A stretch of DNA of 64,000 nucleotides from Chalciporus piperatus (taxonomy: Eukaryota > Basidiomycota > Agaricomycetes > Boletales > Boletaceae): NCBI GenBank assembly GCA_038093975.1, contig JBBPTG010000026.1, forward strand, positions 124,001 to 188,000, read 5' to 3'. Under the pieces are notes generated by a model. That model was not told the DNA's origin, made no database searches, and worked only from the letters and a program-made list of their open reading frames with translations. The translations under genes were made by a program, and so were the position numbers. This document shows, piece after piece, positions 46,322-58,170 of this stretch (the first letter of the stretch is position 1; each line of letters begins with the position of its first letter).

Positions 46322-49294
46322 CTATATCTCCCCCTCCTCTGGGGTCTCAGCCCTGCGTGACTTATCCTTGGTGTCCTTCGGGTCGTCGACTTCAGTGTCA
46401 TATCTTGCGCGCTGACCGGAAGTCAGTCCCATCGCGATCGGTTACTATATTTTCGCTCACCTTTTCGGCTCTTTCACCATGTATCTTGTCTTCGGGTTTC
46501 GACGTATCGTGTCCCACATCTCTGCTCCGTTCGCGTTTGTCCCGGCCCCGATCTTTGTCTTCATCTTCGTTTCCGTACGGAGGCGCTTCATCAACTCCTC
46601 GCGGATGCTCTCTGGAGCTGCGACGAGGCCGCCGCTTATCATCTCGCTCGTCGCGAGGATGCCTGGAAGACCGATAGTCCCGGTCCCGATCTTTGTCCCG
46701 TTCTGAATGTCCGTGGTCGCGAGAGTATTCGTGATCGTCTACACGGTGGTGATGCCGCGAGCCGCGCACATCCCTATCCCTATCCCTATCCCTCTCCTTC
46801 TCCCTCTCACGGTCACGATCGCCACGGTCCCGGCGGTCTCTCGCCTCGCGTTCTCGCTCACGTTCTCGCTCTTTTTCCCGTTCGCGCTCGCGTTCACGCT
46901 CACGTTCCCGTTCTCGTTCGCGATCTCTATCGGCATCGCGAGGAGGTTCTTTGCGTTTTCTGCTCGTGGTGGAAGCACCATCCTCAGAAGCAGCTTCGCG
47001 GAGACGCTCCTTTTGCCTCTTAACAAACTTGCCAAAGGCCGCGCGGCGGCTTTCTTCGTCATCGATTGCCTTGAACTCTGGAAGGTGCTCGATGAGAGGC
47101 ACAACCTGGAGAAACACGAAGCCGTGTTATCAGACAGCAACACAAACGGATACGGGTTAAAACGCACAGCTTCGTATGACATGCTGATATCGACAGGTTC
47201 AGGGAGTTTCTTGAGGGCGTAGCGGAGGTCATCCTGGAGATGCCTTTGCCTCCGTTCGTGACGGCGTTTCTCATCTTGTTGCTTCTTCACTGCTTGGTCG
47301 TGTAGCTGAAAAATCGTTTAGCTCGTAGGTGGCTGCAGGTTGAAGGTTCTTACAGAATAGAACGCCTCCGCAAGGTCCTTATCACTGATCTTCCTAGTGG
47401 ATTCGGGGTCCCTTCTCACACGCTTCACGAACTCCTCCAAAGTTGATTGCGGATCAACGACCGCAATCTTGGTTGAATCCTCTGGTGTCTCATTTGGAAC
47501 ATCAACTTTTCGGATGCACTCCTCAGCAATAGCAATCTTTGCGTTGAGCTTCTGGTCGAGCTGATCAACAAGGTCCCAGAAGAGTTCCAGCGGGTTGGAA
47601 CCAGGCTTTCCTAGAAGATTGAGGTAGCGCTCATCTGAAGCGAACGTTGGGTAAACCTGACGCCATTTTGAATGTGACTTGACTTTTCCAGTGTCGACGA
47701 GTTCCTTGAGGAGCGCCTGGAACCAGTCGGGATGAGATGAGAAGACGGAGATTTAACAGGTTGTTCTCACCTTGAAACCCTCACGCGACTTCCTCTCAGA
47801 TCGAGTTTTTTCCACCTGGGTACGCCGCATTTGCTCCTCGAACTCTCGTTCTTTGACTCGACTATAGTCCTCAAAAGCCAGGAGTATATCCAGAGTAGGA
47901 AGTCTGCGTAGCTCTTCATCGTCCTTCCATTCATCCGATTCGACAATCATTTCATGGGCCTTGCGCCAGCGTGTAAGAACATCGACGTCCAACTCCTTGA
48001 AGAGGGTCATAATCTTGGAGATACTGCGGGCTCTCGCAGCTCGGGTTTCTTGCTATACACACCGATATATGATATGTGAGTTAAACCAGAGACACAGATG
48101 ATGCAATCGACCACCGACCACTTCGCGTTGCTTGAGCTCTGTGACGTATTCGTCGAAAATGAGCTTCCGCTCTCCTTCGATCTTTGCCTGCTGCCAAATT
48201 GGATGTTGTGAAAAGAGTTTGTCGGCTGTAGAAAATGTCGTGTAATGAAAGACGTTCGGGTTGCCTTTGAGCATATTCCTGATTGCGGGACGTAGCTTAG
48301 ACAATCGAGCTTCTCTCTCTTCATCCTCTTTTGCGCGAAGTCCGTCAGTAAACTGTGGGGCATTTGGTCAGTATTTTGTAGTGGAATGAGGAGAAAGCTC
48401 TTGCTTTTTGCCAAGCTGTCTTTTTCTCGGCGAGTGTATTCAGCGCTTTATACAAAGGATCAGTGATGATAGCCCTCATAGTCTGATCCCAACTCCAATC
48501 CGCATCGACGCCTGCTTTTCTCAACAAGTGCATGAATGCCTTTTCTCCTTCTTCCAATGTCACGAAACCGTTGTGGGGAATCAGTGGATCGTCAGGAAGG
48601 TTCGGTCGCGCAGGAAGAATACTGCCAGAAGAGAACGGGAGGGCTGAACCAGGGAGGGCGACTGTCCCAACCGCCCCATTTGCGAGAGTTGGGGTACTGG
48701 GAGCGTCAGTAGATGCGGCCGTGATACTTTGGGCCACTGCGGGAGGGGCCGGCGGACTATGGAGCCATCAAGATTTTTTATATTTGGAATATCAGAAAGA
48801 TCGACTTACACGGCATTGGCCAGCACAAGCTGGCTACCCTGTGCTTCCTTCTCAACCTTTTCAAGGAGAAGCAGGAGTTCATCTGGGATGTCCCATTTGG
48901 ATTCCTTGCTCTCCGTCTAGTACGCGTGAGGTTCAGCATTGGGACGCAAGGAATGAGATGTGACCTACGTTGTAATAGTATTTCCTCCCGCCAGAGAAGT
49001 ACTCTTTCCATTTCGTCTGCGTTAGAGCGCGCTGTCATAGTTGCTAAGTAGGGAGCATCGGTAAAGAGAGAAGAATACAAACCTCGAATGGGGTCTTAAG
49101 GTCTGCGGTGAAATCAATGAACAAGGGATAAAAAAGACACGGCATGAATGCTTACCATCTGGCTTCTCCCAAACGCTCTCTCTCGTTGCTGTGTTGAACC
49201 AATAAGTCCGTCCTTCGGGATTACGATGCTCGGTCTGGAAATAAAAAGATCAGCACAGGTCCTGACACTACAAGTTTGCGATACTGACCCACAT
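46322..49294 (-). CDS. prp40: PRP40 pre-mRNA processing factor (WW and FF domains)
   Basis: The start MW, spliced to [20 protein letters not shown], opens the first WW domain, and a second WW follows ([18 protein letters not shown]). After a Pro/Ala/Thr-rich linker come FF-type domains ([61 protein letters not shown] and others). A long Arg/Glu and Arg/Asp repeat region follows and the end is PEEGEI. PRP40 is a U1 snRNP protein that bridges the 5' splice site to the branch-point complex and binds the RNA polymerase II tail. Many short introns interrupt it. The charged tail corresponds to a hexamer-like DNA repeat at 46765-46795. Confidence 0.93.
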
Positions 49295-49684
49295 GGTTAT
49301 GTTCCTGTGGCCAGTGGTTAACCAGTGGATGTCACTGCCAGATGATACTCTCACAGTCTTCGACACTCGCGGCAACGATCCCGGCACCTTTACACGCGGA
49401 GTTTGAAATAACCCAGTTACCCCGCTGACTACTAGTCTCCCACGGCAGACCTCGTATACCAGATGACAGTCGATATGGTTGATATGAGGCTGACTACTTA
49501 CTACTAATATTTGATCAATATCATCGTCAATAGCATCATCAATAGCATTTCGGAACCATCTCATTGGTGGAAGGGAGAGGACAAAACTAATAATCAAAGT
49601 CTCCCAAAAGTCTCCGTCTACAAAATGTGTCATGCAGAACTACCGGGTCCAGGGAGCGAAGCTGAGTCGAGACCCAAAACCCAA

Positions 49685-52600
49685 TTAACCCCCGTATTTG
49701 TACCTACAGTTAATTCACATCAGCAACTTGAAATGTTACCCGCATCTGCGGGGAGAAACCTACCATTTTGTCCTGCGAAAATCATATTCAGAGTCTAGAT
49801 AAGTAAGTGATGAATGCGAGAGGGACAAACCGTGCATCCACTGCCTCCTTTCTCACTGCTCTTTTCGGATCATCTAAAACCTTTGCGAGGTCCTTCAAAA
49901 CACCCGACTTGTACGGGTGCAGCAGGTCATAACGCACTGCACCTGGCAGGAGTGCTAGGTACTTGAGCGCTGCAACACGAACTCTCTGCGCATCGTTAGA
50001 AGATCAGTGGGTCTATCTCGCTATCTCAAGCCTGATTCACTCACAAGTTCTGGCATGTCTGCGACCATGCAGTTCCTAAGCATAGCAACGACGAGAGTCG
50101 AGGCGTACGTCGATAGGATGGTCTTGTCGTTTATGTCGGTACTAAGATTGCTGGATAAAGTATCAATGATGTCTGAGCGTATCGCAGGGTCCGCGACCTC
50201 CAGTCCACGGAGCAGTAAAGGCATAAGCTACAACAAGGAATTAGATGTGCGAGGTCACTTGCTGGGACGAACATACCGTAGACAAGTGTGCTGCATACAG
50301 TGCTTTAGGGACTGCATTGACCAGGGACGAGAGCGCGATGAGATAGGCTGTCTCTCGCTTCGACCCTACATCTTTTCATTGAACCTACTGTCATCCTGTC
50401 ATCATAGAACCTTAACGACACACCATCGACTTTCTTCGCGCCCTCTACCACCTTTGGTAGTACAGTGTTGAAGTACTTCTGAACATGTAGGAACTAAGAG
50501 CGACTATGTTTGAGCGCGTCTTTGCTTTTGGGCTAGTTACCACTCACCTTGATCACAGCACCATTGCATTTAGTCAAAACTTGGTCACCTGCAGCCAGTG
50601 CTCCGATTGCATGTGCTGCGCTCCAGTCCACGGCTTCGTCGTCGAGGAGAGTAAACAGACAATCGATGAAGGACGATGCCGAAGGGTGAGACCGAACGAC
50701 CAACCCTCTGCTTACCTACACCAAGTTTGAAAACTGACCAAGAAGGGAGCCTTACATGAAAGCTCACCGAAACCCAGGTCTTTATACCATTACGCCGTGC
50801 TTCGGGGGAGAGAAGAGGGTTGTTGAGAACGTCCGTCGAGTAACTTTTCAGCATTCCATCAAGGAAGTCAGAAGCATCTAAACAAACGACATCAAAAGGT
50901 CTACTAGCAGATCTCAACAACACTTACCATCCGTGTATTTGTTAATCAGCGTTGCAAATAGCTCAGATGCAGCCTCCCTTTGTAAGGTGCTGCAAACGGG
51001 GAGATCGCACCACCGCACGAGATCTTTCAGAAAACCTGAGAGTGTGACAGAATCTATCTCGTCTGAAGTTTTCATTATCAATACCTACAGAATTCAGTCT
51101 AGGATCTCTATGGAAGTTCATGGAGACGTTTGCGTACCTCTTTTCGGATTGGTACATGTGCGGCTGCGAATAGAGCTATCGTTTCCCGCTGGCGAGCGCT
51201 AGCACCGACCTGTCAAATGATTAATACTGTATAAAAGGCGACAGAGCAAGGACACCGACATGTATGGGTCTGAATTCCTCTGTGAATGAAGGAAACTCTC
51301 CAGCAGTGACAGCTTTGACCTCGCCACGGAGAAAGGCTGTGGTGACTCCCTTGATGAACTTTTGTTGTTGTCTATACCCCTTAGTCAATATGGAAGGTAA
51401 TGGATGGAAGTCTAAACATACTCCGTAGACAGGGCCTCCACGACTAACTTCACCACCCGCGCACCCACACGTAGGAGCCTCGGGTCCGTCAAAACGCGTT
51501 GCTCACTTTCCATCGCAGCCCCGATGAAGAGGCGGAAGAGATGAGGAAGGAGCTGGTCGGCATACTTCGGAACGTCTGGATCAGGTCGTGCCTTGGAGAC
51601 CTTGGTTGAGAGTGTGTTGGCAAGGGCAGTGAGAATGGCATGGGCGTAAGCGGCGATGCGTTCCATCTCTTCAGTTTCCATAGTTCCTCCTGGCGAGACA
51701 TGCGATATGGAAAGCATCTCCAGCTTAGCGATCAGGCGGATCACCAGAATTTCAAACAAAGTCGGTTGAGTGCAGAGCTTGCTCAAGGCGCCAAGTGCCC
51801 GCCAATAAGCCGCGCGTTCGCGCTGAGCATCTTGGGGAGGTGCGCGATCAGGAAGCATGGCATAGAGATAGGGGAGGGTTTGATCCGCGAGGTGTTGTGG
51901 TGAAACCAGGGCGATTGAGGACAGTAAGGACAGGACATCAAAGCTGTAACAAAAGTAGTGCATCCGTCAGGAGAGAGATTGAAGAAATTCCGGATAGAAG
52001 GTACATACGTGACGTCCTCAACCTCGTCGGGTTCCTTCCCAGCAAACACTCCTGTTTCAAGCACTATGTAACCCAACTCCGAGTCTGTCAAAAAGCCGGG
52101 CAGGCGTATCAGAGCTGAAAGACCGTGAACGGCAGGCAAACGGGTTGATGAAAAATTCAGCCCGAAGATCAGCAACCCAAGTATGGTATCCTTCTGGGGT
52201 ATCAGCAGTGAAGGCTCTATTGAATCCAGCTCCTTTGGCGCTTCATCGGGCGTTGTTGAGACTTCTGAGGCAGCGGGAGGGGGCGCGAAAGCCACTAGGA
52301 GGTCTGTCAAGAGCATGATCACCGCTGCTCTGTTTGATACTTCCCCTGGGTCATGGAACAGTGTGTTCAGCTTGTTTACCGCATCTTTTACTGCATCACT
52401 CGCGAAGGTTGCTGATGGACTACCAATGAGCACATTTCGCCATTGCTCCATGAAGAGAACGAATCTCGACGAACCTGATGAACTGACACATGCACACAAT
52501 ACTTTCATACCTGCCTTGGCTTGTGCTTTCTCTGGCTCTCCTATTACCTCAAGCGAATCCTCGCAAATCGTTTGAGAAACTTGGCGAATTCCATCATCTG

Positions 52601-54017
52601 CACTCTCTGAACTCGATCGGAGGACCCCAACAAATGCCTTTAAAGTGGCCAACGCGGTTTCTTCGGTCAGAGAGTCCGTAGGTTGGAATATCTGAAGGCA
52701 TTCATAAATTGTTGTGTGATCCAAATACACAGCAGAAATACTCACCTCAAGTTTCAACGCACTCCAAATCTTCCGCCCAAACTCACGTGCTACTGGAGGT
52801 CCATAGACAGGGAAGCACGTGGACATTGTTTGTAAAATATCCCGCTAGTTCGTGAATGAGTGTCAAATATGCTATGGGGATGGTCTGGACAAACCTTGGT
52901 AGTGGGTGAACCGAGTGTAAGCTTTTCAAGGAAAAGGGACATGCCGGGAGAACCGAAGGCAGGGGTTGCGTTGAGACACGATCTAAGGGGCGATAATGGC
53001 GAGTTCCATGACGATTCAGCCAATCAAGTTGAAGACCTTAAATAACCGAAAACTTACCGAAGTGAACTCTTGAGATCATCTACGTTGATTCCGTACGGGT
53101 CGTTTGGAGGGGGACGGAATGTAATCGGGAAGTAACAGAAGGTTATGTCAAAGTAATTCTGGAGCAGGTGAGACTACGTTTATATTTCCGGCGAGTTCCT
53201 TCAAGTATTCCACGTACCTCTACGTGTTTAGAGATGTCGAAGTCTGTCAGAATCACACGCGCGATTCTGAAAGCAACAGATAGATTCCGAGGATCCTTCT
53301 CCCCCGACGCCAAAGTGGCATAACTGGAAAGGAATCTATCCCCCATATTTTTGAGATCACCTCGATGGGTATTCGCCAAAGAGTCGACGATATTGTAAAC
53401 ATAATATCGGGTCGACTGCACCAACGCCGCCATATTGATATACTTGAAAATCCTAGAGTATGATTGAGTGGTTGCATGTGGGAGACGTAGTGTGACTTAC
53501 GCAGAAAGAACATCAGAAACCTCAGGAGACGAAAATGCTGTGAAGGTGACGAGATGAGAGAGTCCTTTGAGAGCGGGTGTAACGGTCTCCGTGTCCTCGA
53601 GCTTGGAGCAATAGAATGTAGTCAAAACGCGGACTGGTGGGTGCGTCAGGAGTGCAAATGAAACCACATAAGACGTTGATACCTGCTTGTCGATTGAGCG
53701 TGTCCCCAGGGCATCGCTCGATGACCAAGGATAGGATTTGTACCCCTTCGGACGATTGAATGGATGGAACGAGTCGATAGCGCAACGGGTCGACGCACCT
53801 TTGGTTCGTAGTTCATCTTCCTCTGATGTCAGGTATTCCCCGAGGGCCTTCACGATGTCAAGGAAAGTGATGCTGCCCAACGAGATGCCTGATGAGGAGA
53901 GTCATGAGAGCGACAGATAATATGTTCGCGAGGGTACACACCTGCAACGAGTTTATCGACTTCGGCGTCGTTTTGTGATGCTATCCAAGAGCGAACGCTG
54001 CGCTCGACGACGTCCAT
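49685..54017 (-). CDS. mms19: MMS19 (MET18), cytosolic iron-sulfur assembly and DNA repair
   Basis: The gene starts MDVVERSVRSWIASQNDAEV at 54017. ITFLDIVKALGEYLTSEEDE, MAALVQSTRYYVYNIVDSL, the FDITFCYFPITFRPPPNDPY block and SCLNATPAFGSPGMSLFLEK form the N-terminal MMS19 domain. The rest is HEAT repeats. The C-terminus is RVRVAALKYLALLPGAVRYD, then VRKEAVDARTKWYKYGG. That ending needs a 19-nt last exon (49685-49703); without it the frame would stop one residue after TKW. MMS19 is the targeting subunit of the cytosolic iron-sulfur assembly complex and serves XPD, primases and polymerases. It shares a 119-bp divergent promoter with the DUF185 gene. Internal exon borders were not all fixed. Confidence 0.9.
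49686..49703 (-). other. Very short terminal exon of mms19
   Basis: GTACAAATACGGGGG plus the stop codon (stop at 49685-49687), preceded by CTGTAG on the minus strand and a GTAGGT donor at about 49764. It restores the WYKY ending expected for MMS19. Confidence 0.7.
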
Positions 54018-54136
54018 TGTAATCCCTTGGATGATATGGCGTCGATGTCGTACGGAGACCCGATTAGATGTTGATTGAGTTTGGCCGAGACGCGCAACGA
54101 CTGCTTTCGTCCTCCGCTGTCACCAACACCGTCTGC

Positions 54137-55801
54137 ATGTTCTCGACGGCGTTGAAACACGCTCGACGCTGTTGTCAACGGCGACGACACTTCAACGCAT
54201 ATTTCTCGACGACTTCCATTTGGTCAAATAAACCAACCCCTCGTAAAATCGACAGGGAAAAGATCAACTACAACCCCGAGGTCACTTTCTCCGCAGATGT
54301 CCCACAAGAATACCTTTCATATCCCCTCGTCACCTCGAATGACCTAGCAAAGTCCTTCACCGCTCCACCGACACGCGTCCGTATGCTCGTACGCGACTTC
54401 ATCGAGGACGCGCTGTATAATCCACACTATGGCTACTTTTCCAAGGAAGCCACTATTTTCACAGCACCAGGGGAGGAAAACGAGGGCTTCGACTTCAATA
54501 GCTTCAAAGACAACGCCCACTTTGAGGCTGCCATCGCGCAGCGATACGTAGAATGTGGCAGCTTGTCGGAGACAGACGGCCCTGGGAGGCAAATTTGGCA
54601 TACCCCAACCGAGCTGTTCAAGGTGTGTGTGTATCCGTTCCATCGTCCTTTCGACCTCTCAAATTCGACTCAGCCATGGTACGGCCAAGCCATTGCTCAA
54701 TGTCTCGTTTCTGAGTACCTCCTGAAATATTTCCCCTACGAAGACTTTAAGATTTACGAGCTCGGTGCTGGAAATGGTACCCTGGCGTTGAACATTCTCG
54801 ACTACCTCCGTGCACATCATCCCGAGGTTTATGATCGCACAGTCTACACCATCATTGAAATCAGTGCACCCCTTGCGCGAGCTCAGCGGACCCGCTTACG
54901 TCGTGCCGGCCACGAACAACGCACAGTGACCGTGGAACATCGAAGTGTCTTCGCCTGGACCAAGACAGAACACGCCCCATGTTACGTCCTCGCTACCGAA
55001 GTCATAGACAACTTCGCTCACGATCTCGTGCGGTACGACGTTCGTACCTTGGAGCCGTTCCAGGGCTTGGTTGCCATCGACAAGGAAGGCGAATTCGTGC
55101 CATATTACTCGAGGATAACGGACCCCCTCGTTGCATCCTTTCTCACCCTCCGTCACCGTCTAAAGCGTCAGCCCGCTTTGCCGTGGTATCTTCGTACCTC
55201 TGCGCTACGAAACATATATGCAAAACTCCCTCTTGCACCTAATCTGTCTCCACCAGAATACATCCCTACACGCCTATTTTCCCTTATCCGTCTCCTCCGC
55301 ACATATTTCCCCCGACATCGTCTACTCCTTTCCGACTTTTCGTCTCTACCGGATGCAGTGCCAGGTGCAAACGCCCCTGTCGTGCAAACGAGCGTGCGTG
55401 GGACCATGGTACCCTGTGAAACGATCTTCGTTCGCCAGGGTTACTTTGATATCTTGTTCCCGACCGCGTTTGAGCAGCTGCGCGATATGTACGAGTACGT
55501 ACTCGAGCAGCCAGATGACGCCTGCGCATGTCCAGACGATTTGAAGCATGCGCGTTTATCACCCGAAGCTACGAGGACGTCTCCCCTATCGCTTGGCTCA
55601 AAGTTCTTCTCACCATCCTCACGCCGCTCACCACTCGATGGCGTCACGTCTGCCAGTGGTCTACCTGTAGGAGAAAGAAGAAGTGGCGTGTTTAGCCATT
55701 CGGAGTTCATGGAGACTTATGCCGACCTTGCGCAAACACAACTCAGGAACGGGGAGAATCCCATGGTTTCATTCTACAAGAACGTTAAATTTTTGTTCTA
55801 A
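54137..55801 (+). CDS. DUF185/NDUFAF7-like mitochondrial methyltransferase
   Basis: A single open frame with one in-frame 51-nt intron (54623-54673); removing it joins TELFK to PWYGQAIAQCLVSEYLL. The N-terminus is basic (MFSTALKHARRCCQRRRHFN) and probably a mitochondrial signal. VRDFIEDALYNPHYGYFSKE is the start of the DUF185 domain, FKIYELGAGNGTLALNILDY holds the SAM-binding motif, and VLATEVIDNFAHDLVRY matches the family. Human NDUFAF7 dimethylates an arginine of complex I, but many fungi that keep the family differ, so the substrate here is open. ATG 54137 is preferred to the in-frame one at 54068 because the latter would intrude into the 119-bp promoter shared with mms19. Confidence 0.85.
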   Translation: MFSTALKHARRCCQRRRHFNAYFSTTSIWSNKPTPRKIDREKINYNPEVTFSADVPQEYLSYPLVTSNDLAKSFTAPPTRVRMLVRDFIEDALYNPHYGYFSKEATIFTAPGEENEGFDFNSFKDNAHFEAAIAQRYVECGSLSETDGPGRQIWHTPTELFKVCVYPFHRPFDLSNSTQPWYGQAIAQCLVSEYLLKYFPYEDFKIYELGAGNGTLALNILDYLRAHHPEVYDRTVYTIIEISAPLARAQRTRLRRAGHEQRTVTVEHRSVFAWTKTEHAPCYVLATEVIDNFAHDLVRYDVRTLEPFQGLVAIDKEGEFVPYYSRITDPLVASFLTLRHRLKRQPALPWYLRTSALRNIYAKLPLAPNLSPPEYIPTRLFSLIRLLRTYFPRHRLLLSDFSSLPDAVPGANAPVVQTSVRGTMVPCETIFVRQGYFDILFPTAFEQLRDMYEYVLEQPDDACACPDDLKHARLSPEATRTSPLSLGSKFFSPSSRRSPLDGVTSASGLPVGERRSGVFSHSEFMETYADLAQTQLRNGENPMVSFYKNVKFLF

Positions 55802-56019
55802 ACCTAGAAGGCAAATATCTGGCCCTATTTTCTCAGGGGAGGAATCTCGTCCAAGACCGGAGCGATTCTTGGAAATACTTCCAAGCGGTGGTGTAGGGGG
55901 GAACACGTGGTGATACCAAGGGATGTATAGCTGCAAGTCGCCACTAGCATCTAATAAGTTAGCATCCATATCGATTCTACCCATATTCCTTCAGCTTCGA
56001 AACTTGCCGACGACGTGAT

Positions 56020-57118
56020 TTAAGCTCCCTTTCGCAAGATGTACATGTAATAATGGAAGGATTCTCCCAGCTCTCTGATCTCGAGTTTGGTTCCAGGGGA
56101 ATGCGGACCTGTCAGAAATCTTCGGCGAAAGTGGGGTTGACCGAAAGTGATGTAGAGCAAAGTGCCAGTCGGTCGGAGGGCCCTGGGTGTGAGGTGACAT
56201 CAAAACGTTGGCAATACTGGAGTGCACCAAGGGGAGTGTCATTTATACCTGAGTACTTCGGACACTTCCGCGGTACAGTCCTTGACGATATCTTCTGGCG
56301 GGTCCTGCATTATACGAAGTCAAGTACTCGCGCCGAGGCTCGACAGATAAGCACAGACCCAAACGTCGGTAGACGATGTCATCATCGCATCCATAGTTCC
56401 TATCGGGGGGGACATTAATAGAAAACTTGGAAACAGCGGGTGGTCGGGCGGGGGTTACCTTTGTCGATTGCAATGTCGAAAGAGGCGTCCTCAAACGACA
56501 AGTTGCGGACGTCCATCTCGTGCCCTACAATCAAAACATCGGGTCATCATGTATATGTGGTGGGTTTAGCGGTGCCCTGTGCGCACACTCCATCTCCGGT
56601 CTTGATGCAGCATGGCGGGCTTGCATCCGTTCAATGACCACCGACGAATACTGCGAAATGACAATCATGATGAGGACAGCGAGCCTGTCTGATGATGGGA
56701 TGACCAACATCAATGTTGACAATGTTTTTATATCCATCCTCCCACATCTGGTCAAGCACCCGTCAGGATCGCGCTCTTTACAAGGGGGAGGACATCTTAC
56801 ATCCTCCGAGAACTTTGAGTTTCCGCATCCGAGCATCAGTATCCTGGCGGACTTGTCAGGTATCAAGGGTCGGATATGTGTTGCAAGATCTTCGTAAGAT
56901 TTGAACCAGTCGAAAGAACTTGAATCTGAAGCCTCTCTATCGCTCAGAGTCAGGCCATATACATGAAGAGCGATGTGCGACGATAGGGACACACTGGGAA
57001 TATCTCGAATCCCTGCTCGATCGGTTGGTCAGCGGGAAGTCGTGATCACTGAATGGTAGATGTATACTGACCAGTAATCTTTGGTACCATATTCTTTGTT
57101 CTTCTGGGGAAGTGCCAT
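56020..57118 (-). CDS. EEF1A lysine methyltransferase-like (EEF1AKMT4/METTL13 type)
   Basis: Nine or so exons join in frame from MALPQKNKEYGTKDYW. An 18-nt exon (56995-57012) restores the family block YWDSRYSHDREAS. FDWFKSYEDL, then ARILMLGCGNSKFSEDMWED (SAM-binding motif I), then NIDYSSVVIERMQARHA, EWHEMDVRNL, FDIAIDKGTMDAMM and LRPTGTLLYITFGQPHFRRR follow, ending YYMYILRKGA. This order is that of small methyltransferases that modify lysines of translation elongation factor 1A. Length is about 210 residues. The splice from PEME to WHEMD uses a split Trp codon. It shares a 196-bp divergent promoter with the TMEM14 gene. Confidence 0.85.
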
Positions 57119-57314
57119 GGTGAACGATCTGTACAAGACGGCTTACTAGCAGAATCTACTTGAATTGAAGGTTAGATATCATATGATGTTAGTTACGCGG
57201 TGATCACACGCCTCTCTGTGTCAGCGACGACGTCCAGAATTACAACCAAAGCTACTTACGCCCGCTCTGAACTCTACAGTTGTAAGCCTACTTGAATATC
57301 ACAGTATACATACC

Positions 57315-57801
57315 ATGGCAAGCTCATTCGAACCTTTTGGTCGTTTCTCCAGAACTAACATGCCAGTTCCACAGTCTGCTATCCCAGCATACTCTGTGGG
57401 CGTCTTGTGCATCGCCGGCGGATTCACGGGTTTCCTTAGGACACGCTCTATTCCTTCCCTCGTTGCTGGAATTGGGTACGTTTACCGAATTCATCGGTTC
57501 AAACTCGCGTTTTGCAAACTCACCCGATGCCTGCTCCGCAGCGTAGGCGCTCTCTACATGTGGAGCGCAGAACAGATCAAGAAGGGTGCACCTAATGGAA
57601 TCGAGGGTGCCCTTGGTAAGTCTCACTGCTGTCTAGGACGTTCATTCCGTTGACGGTTGCATAGGCGCATCTGCACTTTTGTTGCTGTCGTCACTTCCCC
57701 GTATCACCAAGGGGCCCGTTCCCATCCTTCTTGCTGTGACCAGCGCAAGTGCTGGTGCTTACTACGGGAAGACTCTTTACGACCTCCGAACTTATGCTTA
57801 A
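57315..57801 (+). CDS. TMEM14 family membrane protein
   Basis: Three exons give about 120 residues with four membrane segments: SVGVLCIAGGFTGFLRTRSI, LVAGIGVGALYMW, LGASALLLLSSLPR and ILLAVTSASAGAYYGKTLYD. The RTRSIPSLVAG, GASALLLLSSLPR and YYGKTLYDLR blocks are typical of TMEM14/UPF0136. Human TMEM14C moves protoporphyrinogen in mitochondria; whether fungal members do so is not known. The start at 57315 has a strong context. Confidence 0.9.
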
Positions 57802-58170
57802 CGCATTCTCGCAGTGGTAGGGGTCGAGGTGATGGTTCAGGAACACATTCATGTCGTGTCTGCATCCCATATTGTACTTTTGTCAGCCTGTCCGCTAGCT
57901 TGTCGACTCCATTCTATCATGCAGCACCTATTGCCAGGGTTTCCCGTTTTCAAAAGTCTCTGAAGTGAATCTAGCCTAACATGAGCATGATCATCCCAGA
58001 CAGACACCCCCCTGTTTTCGAGCGCAATTTCACACCGAGTCTGAAATGGATGCAATGATTGAGTAATTCAATGCAGAACAGAGTGGGGATGAGGATGATC
58101 TAATGCCAAACAGTCCACTGAACAGCATACACCACCTCGGACACTCGTGTGACCAACGCCGACTGGTCAA
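57802..58170. other. Convergent 3' region, TMEM14 and eIF4E
   Basis: 369 bp with no gene seen. Confidence 0.5.

Noticed and set aside
46765..46795. Hexamer repeat resembling a telomere tract (ATCCCT units)
   Set aside because: Only about four units, and it encodes the Arg/Asp-rich tail of PRP40 on the minus strand.
46707..47222. 171-codon plus-strand hydrophobic frame
   Set aside because: Antisense of the Arg/Glu repeat region of PRP40; the apparent membrane protein is an artefact of that repeat.
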